Shown here one piece after another: positions 46,519 through 57,281 of a stretch of DNA of 64,000 nucleotides; within the stretch, counting starts at the first letter, position 1, and each line of letters begins with the position of its first letter. Made by a program: the position numbers and the translations under genes. The stretch lies in NCBI RefSeq assembly GCF_000003195.3, contig NC_012876.2:44697276-44761275 (forward strand). Direction: 5' to 3'. The DNA is from Sorghum bicolor. Taxonomy: Eukaryota > Streptophyta > Magnoliopsida > Poales > Poaceae. The notes under the pieces were generated by a model, which worked only from the letters and a program-made list of their open reading frames with translations, was not told where the DNA came from and made no database searches.

Positions 46519-47604
46519 ATGGACGCACCCGCCTCACCTCGTCCCAGTGACACTTTCCTGCACGAGTTTGGCACTCCTACCCTGCTCTGGAGAGTGTTAC
46601 GGACTGTTGGGTATACTGAGCCACCTCAGTACTCTTGGTGGGAGATGGAGAGCACAGGAGGGATCCAGTGGTTTGCTGTGCAGGGAGTTGTTCCTCCACA
46701 TGGGGACAAGCCTGCATGGACAGGCTGGACTTGCAGCTCAGATGGGCAGACTCCTTGGGAGGCAGCTCAGGTTGCAGCCCAGACTATCCTGCTCGACATC
46801 TGTCAGAGGTGTGGTGACGAGCTGACAGGAGGACCAGCGGCCTCCATTCCTAGTGCTGACCCAGCAGCCGCGGAGTGGAAACAGGCTGATGGTTGTGCTT
46901 TGGTTCGAGGCAGAGGAGAGAGAGCTGAGAGCTCTAGTCCTGCTATGAGTGCTATGATGGCTGTACTCAAGCTGATCAGTCAGTGAGAGGGCACCTATGC
47001 ACAGGTGATAGTGGCTGTTCGCAGGGCCCAGGAGATGCAGCGGAAGGCTGAAAAGCGTGCTCGCAAGTTTCGCAAGCAAACTAGGCTCCTGGAGCAAGCT
47101 CAGAAGGACCGCAATGACTGGGAAGACATTGCGGAGTATCGGAGGCAGCAGTGGGTGAAAGCCATTAGAGAGAGAGATCATAAGCAGGATCAGATGAGCC
47201 AGTTAGCTAGAGAGAAGGAGACCTTGCAGGAGCGCTTGGTGCAGCTCACCCGTGAGAGAGATACTGCACTCCGCGTGTCGGAGAACAGGCGCCAAGCATG
47301 GGAGATGCACCGAGTTCAGTCGCTTGAGCGGGAGAACTATCTACAGGATCAGATTGAGGCTGGTCTTGTGGAGATTCACCGTCTCAACAACTTGCTAGAC
47401 CCTATTCCTCGCCCTATCCCAGTGTATCTAGAGGTGGGACCTCAGGTGATTGTGGCCGAGGATGATGGTATGGAGGTCGATGGGCCAGCAGCGGCTGCAC
47501 CACCTTTACACGAGGACGTGGAGGATGAGGAGCTTGAGCCGGTTAGCGACGAGGATGGAGAGGCGATCTTCGACGCTGACTCGGACGACGAGCCTGGAGT
47601 GTAG
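46519..47604 (+). pseudogene. ORF0 of Tekay copy P: dsRBD-like plus coiled coil
   Basis: 361 codons in one frame with a single TGA at 46984, where copy M has Arg (CGA to TGA). Residues 20-97 resemble a dsRNA-binding domain in order and spacing: helix TLLWRVLRTVGYTEPPQY, strands through WFAVQGVVPP and WTGWTCSSD, helix EAAQVAAQTILLDICQRC. The usual Lys pair before the second helix is missing. Residues about 160-295 form a charged coiled coil (QMSQLAREKETLQERLVQLT), and the last 50 are acidic. In the dsRBD-like part 8 of 11 differing codons between copies are silent, which supports a real protein. The function is unknown; binding of element RNA or host silencing RNA is a guess. Confidence 0.77.
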
Positions 47605-47960
47605 GGAGTAGTGAGTAGTTGCTGCAGGATCTTTTGTTGTGTGCCAGTCGGTTGTGGTGCTTTTGTAACCATGTTGTAATCCGAAACTTTGACCTTGACT
47701 CATGGCATGTACTGTGATGGCGTAATAACTTCATGGACCCTATGTGCAGTCTTTATGATCGTTATGTTATGCCGATGTTTTCCGTTGTGGTGCGTATTGC
47801 GGATATCTATGTCGTGTGTTGGATTGGTGATGTTGTTTTGTGGAGTTGAATTATTGTGCCTTTCTGTGAAGTTATTCTCTCGAATACTTTCAGGCATGAG
47901 TATAAGTTCTTCTACGGCAAATCTTGTCATCATCAATGCTCACTGACTGTGTCTTTACAG
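47605..47960 (+). other. Spacer between ORF0 and gag in Tekay copy P
   Basis: 356 bp with no gene. It ends in CTGTGTCTTTACAG, a 3' splice-site-like sequence directly before the gag ATG, identical in copy M. Confidence 0.65.
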
Positions 47961-49088
47961 ATGTCTCGTGGCACCCGGGGTGCGGAACAGCGTGCAAACA
48001 TGAATCCACCACCTCCTCCTCCACCACCAAATCCAGCTGAGCTGATGCAAATGATGGTGGAAAATCAGAGGATGCTCACTGAAACCATCAATCGTATGGT
48101 AAATCAGGGTGGCCGTAATGCACAGGAAGGGCCAGCTCCTAACCAGTACAGTAGCTTCAAGGACTTCATGGATACGAAGCCCCCACCTTTCAGAGAAGCT
48201 GAAGAACCCCTTCAAGCTGAAGAGTGGCTGAATACGGTGGAACAAAAGTTTCGCCTACTTCGTTTGACTGAAGGTTTGAAGGTGGAGTATGCAGCTCACC
48301 AACTGCAAGGACCGGCAGGCATCTGGTGGAATCAGTACCGGGAAGCTCTACCGGCTGCCACGGTGATTGATTGGAATCTTTTCCGTGAGGCTTTCAAAGG
48401 GCATTTCATTCCTCCGGGTGTTATGGAGATGAAGCACACCGAGTTCATGCAGCTGACTCAGGGCAACAAGACTCTGAAGGAGTATTTGCATGCTTTCAAT
48501 CACTTGTCTAGGTATGCTCCTGAGTTTGTGAACACGGAGACGAAAAAGATCGCTAGTTTCAAGCGGGGTTTGGGTCCCAAATTGCTGAAGACTATGGGCC
48601 GCACTAAGTGTGCAACTTTCAATGAGTTTGTCAGTGATGCTCTCACCCAAGAGAACTATAACACTGTGTACACTGCGACCAAGACTCGCAAGAGGGCTTT
48701 TGAGGCCAGTGCTGGGTCATCTCAGTCCAAGGCTCCCGTGGCAACTAAGCCACCATTCCGTGCTCCAACCCCCAACCAGCGATACCGCCCTCCGGTGAAG
48801 AAGAATCAGGCAAAGACGGGTTTTCGCAAGGGGTACTCTATTGCTCTTCCTAGGGGCAACACGGGTCCCAACTATGCCAAGACTCCACCTGCCAACCGTC
48901 CGTGCTGGAACTGCAATCAGACCGGGCATTGGCAGAGCAACTGTCCTTACCCGCCAAAGAAGGGCAACCAGGGGAACGTCCGTCAGGGGCGTGTTCATTA
49001 CACAACTGTGGAGGCAATCCCTGCTGGTGAGGTAGTCACGGCTGGTAAGTTTCTGGTCAATCAACATGATGCACTCGTTTATTTTTGA
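47961..49088 (+). pseudogene. Tekay copy P gag
   Basis: ATG at 47961 opens about 375 codons: a proline run, the gag core (AEEWLNTVEQKFRLLRLT), a Lys/Arg-rich linker, and a CCHC zinc knuckle CWNCNQTGHWQSNCP at 48903-48944. The gag domain itself is intact. The frame stops at 49086 because of a one-base gain at about 49075-49085; in copy M the frame runs on into protease. A frameshift exactly at the gag-protease border could in principle be programmed, but copy M lacks it, so random damage is more likely. Confidence 0.88.
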
Positions 49089-52000
49089 TTCTGGAGCATC
49101 GCATTCTTTTGTGAGTTCTGAATTTGTATCTAAGCATAGCATCAAGACCATCACACTTGATAAGGGCAGTTATTGTATTAGTGCTGCGGGAAATGATATT
49201 TCCACCAATCAAGTGGTTTTGGGGGCAACTCTGGAGATAGGAGGCCGTCAGTTTCTTGCTGATCTGGTTGTTCTACCCGGTGTGGGCATAGATGTAATTC
49301 TGGGGATGAAGTGGATGAGTGGTAATGGAGTTCTTATAGACACCACCACTCGTGTAGTGATGTTGAAAGACCCAAATACCAAGGAGGCATTTCTAGTGCA
49401 ACTCCCTCGTGATATTCAAATCCGTAGCACTGTGAATGCAGTTACATCTAAGGCTATTCAGGATATTCCGGTGGTGTGTGAGTTTCCGGACGTATTTCCT
49501 GATGATTTGCCCGGGCTTCCTCCGGATCGGGATGTGGAGTTCAAAATTGAATTGATTCCAGGCACCGCTCCTATCTCTAGAAGACCTTATAGGATGCCGC
49601 CCAATGAATTAGCTGAGCTTAAGACCCAACTAAATGAGTTGTTGCAGAAGGGTCTTATTCGTCCTAGTTCATCTCCTTGGGGTTGTCCGGCTATCTTTGT
49701 GAAGAAGAAGGATCAATCTTTGCGCATGTGTGTGGACTATCGTCCCCTAAATGCGGTGACTATCAAGAACAAATACCCTCTTCCTCGCATTGATATCTTG
49801 TTTGATCAGTTGTCTAAAGCTAAGGTATTCTCCAAGATTGATTTGCGATCTGGGTACCATCAGATCAAGATCTGTCCCGAAGATATACCTAAGACGGCTT
49901 TCTCGACGAGGTATGGGTTGTATGAGTACCTTGTCATGTCCTTCGGGCTTACGAATGCACCTGCTCATTTCATGTATCTTATGAATTCGGTGTTCATGCC
50001 CGAATTGGACAAGTTTGTAGTGGTCTTCATTGATGATATCTTGGTATATTCTTGCAATGAAGAGGAGCATGCAGAGCATCTGCGTGTAGTGTTGTCGCGT
50101 TTGCGCGAACATCAGCTTTATGCTAAGTTTAGCAAATGCGAGTTTTGGCTAAAGAAAGTACCTTTCTTGGGCCATGTCTTATCTGAAGAAGGCATATCGG
50201 TGGATCCGGCTAAGGTGCAAGAGGTGCTGGATGGAAAGTTCCAACTTCGGTACACGAGGTTCGGAGTTTTCTCGGTCTGGCTGGGTATTACCGTCGATTT
50301 ATTCCGGAGTTCTCCAAAATATCCAAGCCTATGACTCGTCTACTTCAGAAAGATGAAAAGTTTGTGTGGACACCTGAGTGTGAAGAGGCATTCCACAAGT
50401 TGAGGACACTGTTGACATCAGCTCCTGTCCTAGCTCAACCTGATATCGAGAAGCCTTTCGATGTCTTTTGTGACGCATCAGGCATTGGTTTAGGCTGTGT
50501 GTTGATGCAGGAAGGTCGCGTTATCGCGTATGCCTCGCGCCAACTTCGAAAGCATGAGGTCAATTACCCCACTCATGACTTAGAATTGGCAGCAGTTGTT
50601 CATGCTTTGAAAATCTAGAGGCATTATCTGCTGGGTAATCTGTGTAATATCTACACCGATCATAAGAGCCTCAAGTATATCTTCACTCAACCTGAACTGA
50701 ACATGCGGCAGCGAAGGTGGCTTGAGTTGATTAAAGACTATAATCTCCAAGTGCACTATCATCCGGGCAAGGCAAACGTGGTGGCGGATGCCTTGAGTCG
50801 GAAAGCGCACTGTCACTCAATCCAAGTGGAAGATCCGTTGTTGTCACATCTTATGCATCCGCTTGTGCTCAACCAGATTTCTCTAGAAAGTACCATTCGC
50901 AATCGAGTCATCGAACTGCAGCGGACAGATGTAGGCATCCACCATATCAAGAGGAAGATGAAGGAAGAAGAAACCAAGCATTTCCGGGTTGATGAAAACG
51001 GAATCCTTTGGTTCAAGGATCGACTTGTGGTCCCAAAAGACCGCGAGCTGCGAAATCAGATCCTATCTGAAGCTCATTCATCCAAAATGTCTATCCATCC
51101 TGGTAGTAGCAAGATGTATCAGGATCTGAAACCTTTGTTTTGGTGGACAAAGATGAAAAAGGAGATAGCTGCTTTTGTCGCTCGTTGTGACAATTGTTGT
51201 CGTGTGAAGGCTGTTCACATGAAAGCTGGTTTGCTTCAACCCTTGCCAATTCCTGGTTGGAAATGGGAAGAAGTCAGCATGGATTTCATCAGTGGACTCC
51301 CAACTTCTGTTAAGGGTTATGACTCTATCTGGGTGGTTGTAGATCGTTTGACCAAGGTTGCTCGATTTATTCCAGTCCGAACTGATTATCGTCCCCATCA
51401 GTATGCGGAGTTGTATTTCGAGCACATTGTTCGTCAGTATGGTGTGCCTCGAACAATCATATCTGATCGTGGACCGCAGTTCACTGCTCGTTTTTGGGAA
51501 TGTCTGCATGAGCAAATGGGTACTCATTTGGTCCGCAGCTCTGCTTATCATCCCCAAACAGCAGGTCAAACTGAACGAGTTAACCAGATCCTTGAAGATA
51601 CGTTGAGGGCATGTGCTCTCTCATCAAAAGGTTCTTGGGTTAAGTGGTTGCCATTAGCTGAGTTCTCCTACAACAATAGTTATCAGGAGAGTATCAAGAT
51701 GGCTCCATTTGAAGCCTTGTACGGTCGAAAGTGTCGAACCCCGTTGAATTGGGTAGAAGCTGGAGAGCGAAGATACTACGGCATCGATTTCGTGAACGAA
51801 GCAGAGCAGAAAGTCCGTGTTATCCAGCAACACCTGGAAGCTGCTCAAGCTCGTCAGAAAATTTATGCCGACAAGAGAAGGAAGCCGATTGAGTATTCAG
51901 TTGGTGACCATGTGTACATCAAGGTGTCTCCGATGAAGGGTGTACAAAGGTTCGGAGTCAAGCGAAAGCTTGCACCTCGCTATGTGGGACCTTATCGGAT

Positions 52001-52325
52001 TCTCGAAAAGAAAGGGAATGTGGCATACAAAGTTCAACTCCCAGTTGCGCTTCGGGCCATTTTTCCTGTCTTCCACGTATCGCAATTGAAGAAGTGCCTT
52101 CGTGTACCGGAGGAACGAGTGGAAATTCGAGATATCAAGTTGAAGTCAGACTTGGTGTATGAGGAGAAACCCATGGCGATTCTTGATCGCAAGGAACGGG
52201 AAACGCGTAATCGTGTGGTTAAGCTCTACAAAGTGTTGTGGAGTAACCACGGGGAAGAAGATGCCACTTGGGAGACGGAGGATTATTTGAAAGAAGTTTA
52301 CAAAACCTTCTTCGAAAATCAGTAA
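49066..52325 (+). pseudogene. Tekay copy P pol: protease, RT, RNase H, integrase, chromodomain
   Basis: Protease active site DSGA is at 49087-49098. RT catalytic FIDD is at 50026-50037. A one-base loss near 50225 shifts the frame, after which RNase H ([13 protein letters not shown] near 50460, YTDHKSL near 50655) is open. A TAG at 50616 replaces the Trp of copy M. Integrase follows: a zinc-binding CDNCCRVK segment near 51190, DFISGLP near 51280, SDRGPQF near 51465 and QTERVNQ near 51570 supply the D-D-E core. A chromodomain ([16 protein letters not shown]) ends the protein at 52325. From 50703 onward all 540 codons are open. Chromodomain integrases target heterochromatin, consistent with this nested setting. 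Confidence 0.9.
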
Positions 52326-52354
52326 GCTTTCAAATCTCGGGACGAGATTTTTGT

Positions 52355-52367
52355 AAGGGGGGAGGGC
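52355..52367 (+). other. Polypurine tract of Tekay copy P
   Basis: AAGGGGGGAGGGC directly before the 3' LTR. Confidence 0.87.
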
Positions 52368-55300
52368 TGTAACACCCCAGTGTTATGGTTGCATCAAGCA
52401 TGTGCATAGCATGAGCATCATCATTTTTCAAAGCATCCATGATCATCATCTATCTTGAGCCATGTCATTCTATGCAAAAATGTGTTTTAAATTGATTAAA
52501 TAGGCTTCCTATGCTTATGTTTGAGTGAACAATGCTTGTGTTTGTGCTTAATGCCTTGGTAATTAGTTTATCTATGCTTAACTTGATCTTGGGAACAATG
52601 TTCATGTTGGTCATTTTTCCAAAATATGCTTCTAAGTCATACTTATGAAAATAGGCCCTAGAAACCTCTTTTGCTTAGGCTTTTAAAAAGTGTTTCATAA
52701 AATGTTTGCATGTCAAAACTTTCTACAGCAAAGTTGTAGCAAATTTTATAAGGAACAAAAGTTGTTTTATGGCCATCTCATGAAAATGAACACAAATAGC
52801 TCAAAAGTGGTCCACAAGGCAGATTTGGGGCTGTTTTCAACACTTAGAAAATTTTCTAAGTCCTGGGTGCTTTGCAATTTGCTCGATCGGTTTTGGAAAC
52901 TCTATATCTTTCAATCCAAGCCGATCTGGCCTTTGCTCTAGTTGACAAAGTTGTAGATCTCGCCTAGTACTCCAAGTTTGTCAACTATGCCATCGCCTAA
53001 TTCGCTCTGGTTTGGGAGATAATCGCCGGTGAAGTGGCTCTGTCAGACGAGCACCCTTTCTTCTGAATCGGGCCTGACCTCGTCGACGTGGCCGACCGCC
53101 GGCAGAGCTCCGTCGCCATTTGTCGCCCGTACGCCGTGTTTGGCCCCGCTTGTCAGCTTCCGTCGCGTGCATGACCTCCACGGCGACGCCCCGAGCGAGT
53201 GGACGCGTCCACTTCGCTCTGCCTCGCCCTCTCTCGCCGGAACCTCGTCCGCAGCGAGCTCTCCGCCGCGAGCTCACTCCGGCGAGCTCGTGTGCGCTCC
53301 TCTCTGCGTCTCCGTCCACCAAACTCCACCCAAAGCTCCGCCGTGAGCCGCTCTCCAAGCTCCACCCTCTAACTCGCCGAGAAACCCACCGGTGAGCCGA
53401 CATTCCCTTCTTCCCCCAAATCGGTCCGCCGTGACCTTCTTCTCCGGCGAACTCAATGCCGAGCGCTGTGAGGCTTCTCATCATCTTTGGTTAGGTCCTA
53501 GAGGTAGCTTAGGTCCTTAGCGAGCTTTTGCGCCACCTGGTGGACGCTCTACCGGGTTCTCCGTCGCCGGACACGGTGCGCAGCGCCGCCGTGTTTCCGC
53601 CGGAGTTGGGTGCTCTCGTGGCCAGCGCGTTCCACGGGGATCCAGGCCAAGCCGCGTACCTAGGAAGCTTCGGCGTAGTCCGTTGGTGCTGTAGAAGGCC
53701 TTAGGTCGCGCTCTACCGGCTTGAGGGCTCCGGCGTAACGCAGGGCACCTCCGCCGAGCCGCCATTGCCGACGGTGAGCCCCTTCCGGTGGCTCCGCCGT
53801 GGCAAAAGTGGGGTCAATCGAGTCGTTAGGGTTCGGGGATCACGTTGATGCCCTGGGTTTGGCCGGAGACCTCGCCGTCGCGGAGAAATCGCCGGCGAAG
53901 ATCGCCTCGGCCGTGAGGAAGAAGAGCCTGACAGATGGGACCCACTGTCAGCGACTCTCTCTTTCCCTCCTTTTCTTTTATTCAAAATCCTGATTTTTGG
54001 CTTTCTTGCAAAAATCATATCTCCTGTTTCTGAGATCCAAAAATTGTGAAACAAATTTTGTGTTGTTTCTTGAGATGGCTACTATTTAATAAAAATATAA
54101 ACTGAATCATGTTTTCTGAGAAATTATTTATTAAGGATTTAATCTTATTATTCTTGGATAAATGCATATCTCTGGTTATACTGCTTAGTTTGCTTTGAAA
54201 ATTTTATGGTGGTCTCTGCATGGCATTGGAGTGCTCTGATAATTATTTCATGATTTTTGGATCATTGTTGTTGTGATATGTAATTTGTGTTTGAAATATG
54301 GCTTGTTTCTTTAATTAAATCACATAAAATAATTGGTGTTTATGCTGGTGCTCTATTTTGGTGGTAAACTTGTTTATGGTATTCCTAAGATGTAAATAAT
54401 CTGAAATCTGTTGTTTGACACTATATAAGTCATGTTTATGAATTTATGAAATAAATGCCTTGATACTTGTTAAATGCATATCTTTAATTTGGCATGTGCA
54501 TTGGTCCTGGAATTTTTATGGTGGTGATCTGATGTTATACTTGTGCCTCTGTAATTTTTGTAGATTTTTCTGAGCACTTTAACTAATATCTTGTAAATAT
54601 GCCTTATCTAAAGTTAATTAATAAATGCCTTGTTAAGTAATTGTTTTGGGGTTTTCAACTGATGATCTGGTGACCTTGTAATATGTTTGTGCTCACGAGT
54701 CATATGGTTGGCATGGTTTGTGTTTTAATCATGTCATTAAATAATTAACTATAGGGTTAAATGCTGTTCTGGACAGCAAGTGAGCAATTTAACTTTGCTT
54801 AATGATAACTTGACTTTCTGTGAAACTTGTCTAAATCAAAGTTGTTCTAAACTTATAGAGCCAGCTGTGGTTTAAATTTGAAGTCATTTGGCCAACTAGT
54901 TTAAAAGTTATAGATGTTCCAAGTTGGGTTCCAGAAATAGGTGTTCTCTGTTTTTCTGGGACAGAACCTGGAACTTTGTTTAAATGACCAGTTTCATGTA
55001 TGAATCTTGCTGTCATGTTTAAAGATTAATTGTAGACAATTTCATAAGCTTTCCAGAATGTCCTTACTCATGTTTGTTGGACCTGTCTATCTATAATTAT
55101 GATTTATTTACTGAGCATACTTGTTTTGTGTCGTTTGCTGCTTTAGTGTCATGATAGGTTTTGGGTTATGTTAACTTGTTTATTCATGTGAGTTAGTATA
55201 ACTCTTGCTCCGTAAATGAGTGTCCAGTGAGTTGCTTGTGTTATTAAGCATTCATCTGTAGCATGTGCACCTTCTCATTCATCGAGCATGCAATAGGTGC

Positions 55301-56945
55301 ACCGGACGTGGCAGTTTCCTTCGAGCTCCAAGCGAATCCCGAAGGTCAGGAGGGCAGCCTGGAGGTGGAGGTCCAGCAAGCCGGACTCGAGGAGCCCGAA
55401 GAAGAAGTTGAGTGCCCGAATCACGAGCCGGCATCGTTCGTGAAAGGCAAGCCCCGGAGCATTCTAAGTCTCCCCTTATTTTCGAAAAGTTTACTTAATA
55501 CGTTATATCTATTGATGCATTACGTATAGGAGTTGTGATGAAACTGTTGCTGCATTCTACTCTATCCTTGTCCAGATAACTCACCCTCCCTGGTTGTAGA
55601 GTTAGGTTCGAGTAGCAGCTTAGCTATGCTTTAATCGGTAGAAGTCGGGTGATATTCTGTCATCCGCGCGATATAGGGTTGTGTCGGGTCACGATGGTCT
55701 ATATGTGCTATCGTGGATGGAACCTGGTTAAATTGACTTAAGCCGGGCGGAGTTTTGCAAGTGTGTAGTAACTCCATCTGTGGCAGCTAAGGACCGATCG
55801 TTGTACGTCCTCTTGTCATGTTGAACGCATGCCTGACACTTAGTTGGCCGGATAACTCGTTCCGACCGCGAAGCCGAGTAGTATGACTCCGGCCGGAAGA
55901 CCGGCAAGTATAAAGTGCGCACTACCGGAGGAAGTGCGGTGTGCGGGGGACCATTGGCGTAAGTCCAAAGGCAGGTGAGTTAAAATTCCTGACCTCCCTG
56001 GCAGAGTGGTAGCCCTGGGAGTGCGGCGCTGATCGGAGCCGCGATTCCTGAGTCGTACCAAAGGTGACCCTTTGGCTCTCCGGCAGGGGATGCCTGGGTG
56101 AGTGCTAGGAATAACCCTCCAGCTGGATAGGAATTCGATTCGAATCGCCGTCTCTCCCGGTTAGTGAGAACTTGACAGAGCAGCGGCAAACGTAGCATTC
56201 ACTAATGAACTTGGTTCGTGATAATGATGATAGCAAGAAGAACATATGATGAATTTGATATGGTTAATATTGTTTGTAATAATCAAGTGATGTGTTGTAG
56301 TATAGGTGCTAATCTAGTGGTAGGCTGATGATAAATAAATATGATGCCCTTAAAATAACTTAGTTGTAAGTTAAGCTTTTGGCAAAAGGTGAGTCAACCA
56401 GCTCCACTTAAGATTTAGCCTTGCATGATCCTTGGTGTCTTTTGTGTTTTACTAGACGGGTAAGTCTAGCTGAGTACATCCTCGTACTCAGAGTTTATTC
56501 CCACCTGTTGCAGATGATATCTTCTATGACGGTTTCTGCAAGACTTGTCTCCATCCCGCTGGGGATGAGGACTAACCGTTGGGCATGGTTCTCTACTCTT
56601 CTCGTCTATGATGCTTTTGGAAGGATGACCTAGACTCTGGCAGTAACAAACTTGTGAACTGAACTTTGAACAGATGTGTGTAACTATTTTGCTTCCGCTA
56701 CTTCAAACTTGGGTTGTAATAACTTAATGACTCCGATGTGGTGCCGCTTCGTCGGCAATGAATGACTATGTAACAATCGTTGTGTTTATGCTGAACTATT
56801 ACGATCTTGGTTTGTTGCGAGTTGGTTTGAAGTCCTTCGTGATTTCGATTGACTACCGGGATTATATGGGCTCAAGTTTAGAAACTTGATTGTTTGACGA
56901 TCGTTTCTGCACTTGAACTCTTATAATTTGGTCGGTTCTGTGACA
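52368..56945 (+). repeat. 3' LTR of Tekay copy P
   Basis: 4,578 bp, about 98.9% identical to 41129-45699. GC-rich block about 53040-53950, AT-rich middle without gene 53990-55250, small frame 55263-55529. Confidence 0.95.
55263..55529 (+). CDS. Conserved small reading frame inside the Tekay LTR (copy 4 of 4)
   Basis: 88 codons. It differs from 44018-44284 by one change in the shared core, CAG to CTG (Gln to Leu). Confidence 0.43.
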   Translation: MCTFSFIEHAIGAPDVAVSFELQANPEGQEGSLEVEVQQAGLEEPEEEVECPNHEPASFVKGKPRSILSLPLFSKSLLNTLYLLMHYV

Positions 56946-56968
56946 GGTTTTTGCAACCCTCTCTGCGC

Positions 56969-57220
56969 ACGAGTCCGGTGAGCACCGGACCGTCCGGTGC
57001 CTAGCGTCCGGTGAGGTCGCGAGTTTGACAAACTCTCTGCGCACGAGTCCGGTGAGCACCGGACCGTCCGGTGCCCATCGTCCGGTGGTGCTGTGCAGGC
57101 GCGCGTGCGCAGTAGCCGTTGGCGGCAACGGTCGACTTCAAATGGCTAGTATCACGTGGCGGTCTGCTGAGCACCGAACGCTGGGTGTTGAGCGTCCGGT
57201 GGCTCCTTGAGAGCGTCCGG
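56969..57220. repeat. Palindrome cluster in the Sirevirus LTR, right part, with a 73-bp direct repeat
   Basis: The unit beginning CTCTGCGCACGAGTCCGGTG occurs at 56961 and 57034. Each unit holds GTCCGGTGAGCACCGGAC and the near-perfect palindrome CACCGGACCGTCCGGTG. Further GTCCGGTG half-sites lie to 57220. These precede the TATA box, as in the palindromic cis-region described for maize Sireviruses. Confidence 0.85.
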
Positions 57221-57273
57221 TGCTCACGTGTTTTGCCCAGTGAAGGGGCAACGACTAGTTTAGCCCTTGGAGC

Positions 57274-57281
57274 TATAAATA
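57274..57281 (+). promoter_or_regulatory. TATA box of the Sirevirus LTR
   Basis: TATAAATA about 55 bp downstream of the last palindrome half-site and 1.1 kb before the LTR end. Confidence 0.75.

Larger units (their letters stand above)
41129..56945 (+). mobile_element. Tekay/Del-like chromovirus copy P (plus), uninterrupted
   Basis: The 15,817-bp Ty3/gypsy element has a 5' LTR 41129-45699, primer site 45702-45713, ORF0 46519-47604, gag 47961-49085, pol 49066-52325, polypurine tract 52355-52367 and 3' LTR 52368-56945. It belongs to the same family as copy M but a separate subfamily, since LTR sequences of M and P differ far more than the two LTRs of either element. The LTR pair differs at about 52 sites (1.1%, hand count), so it is younger than copy M. 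Stops and shifts in ORF0 and pol make it inactive. Confidence 0.92.

Noticed and set aside
49066..49100. Programmed frameshift between gag and protease in Tekay copy P
   Set aside because: Copy M has gag and protease in one frame at this point, so the one-base difference is more simply a random insertion.
41003..57220. Clustered palindromes that could suggest a CRISPR array
   Set aside because: Repeats are short half-sites of varied spacing inside a plant LTR, without regular spacers; they match the Sirevirus palindromic region.
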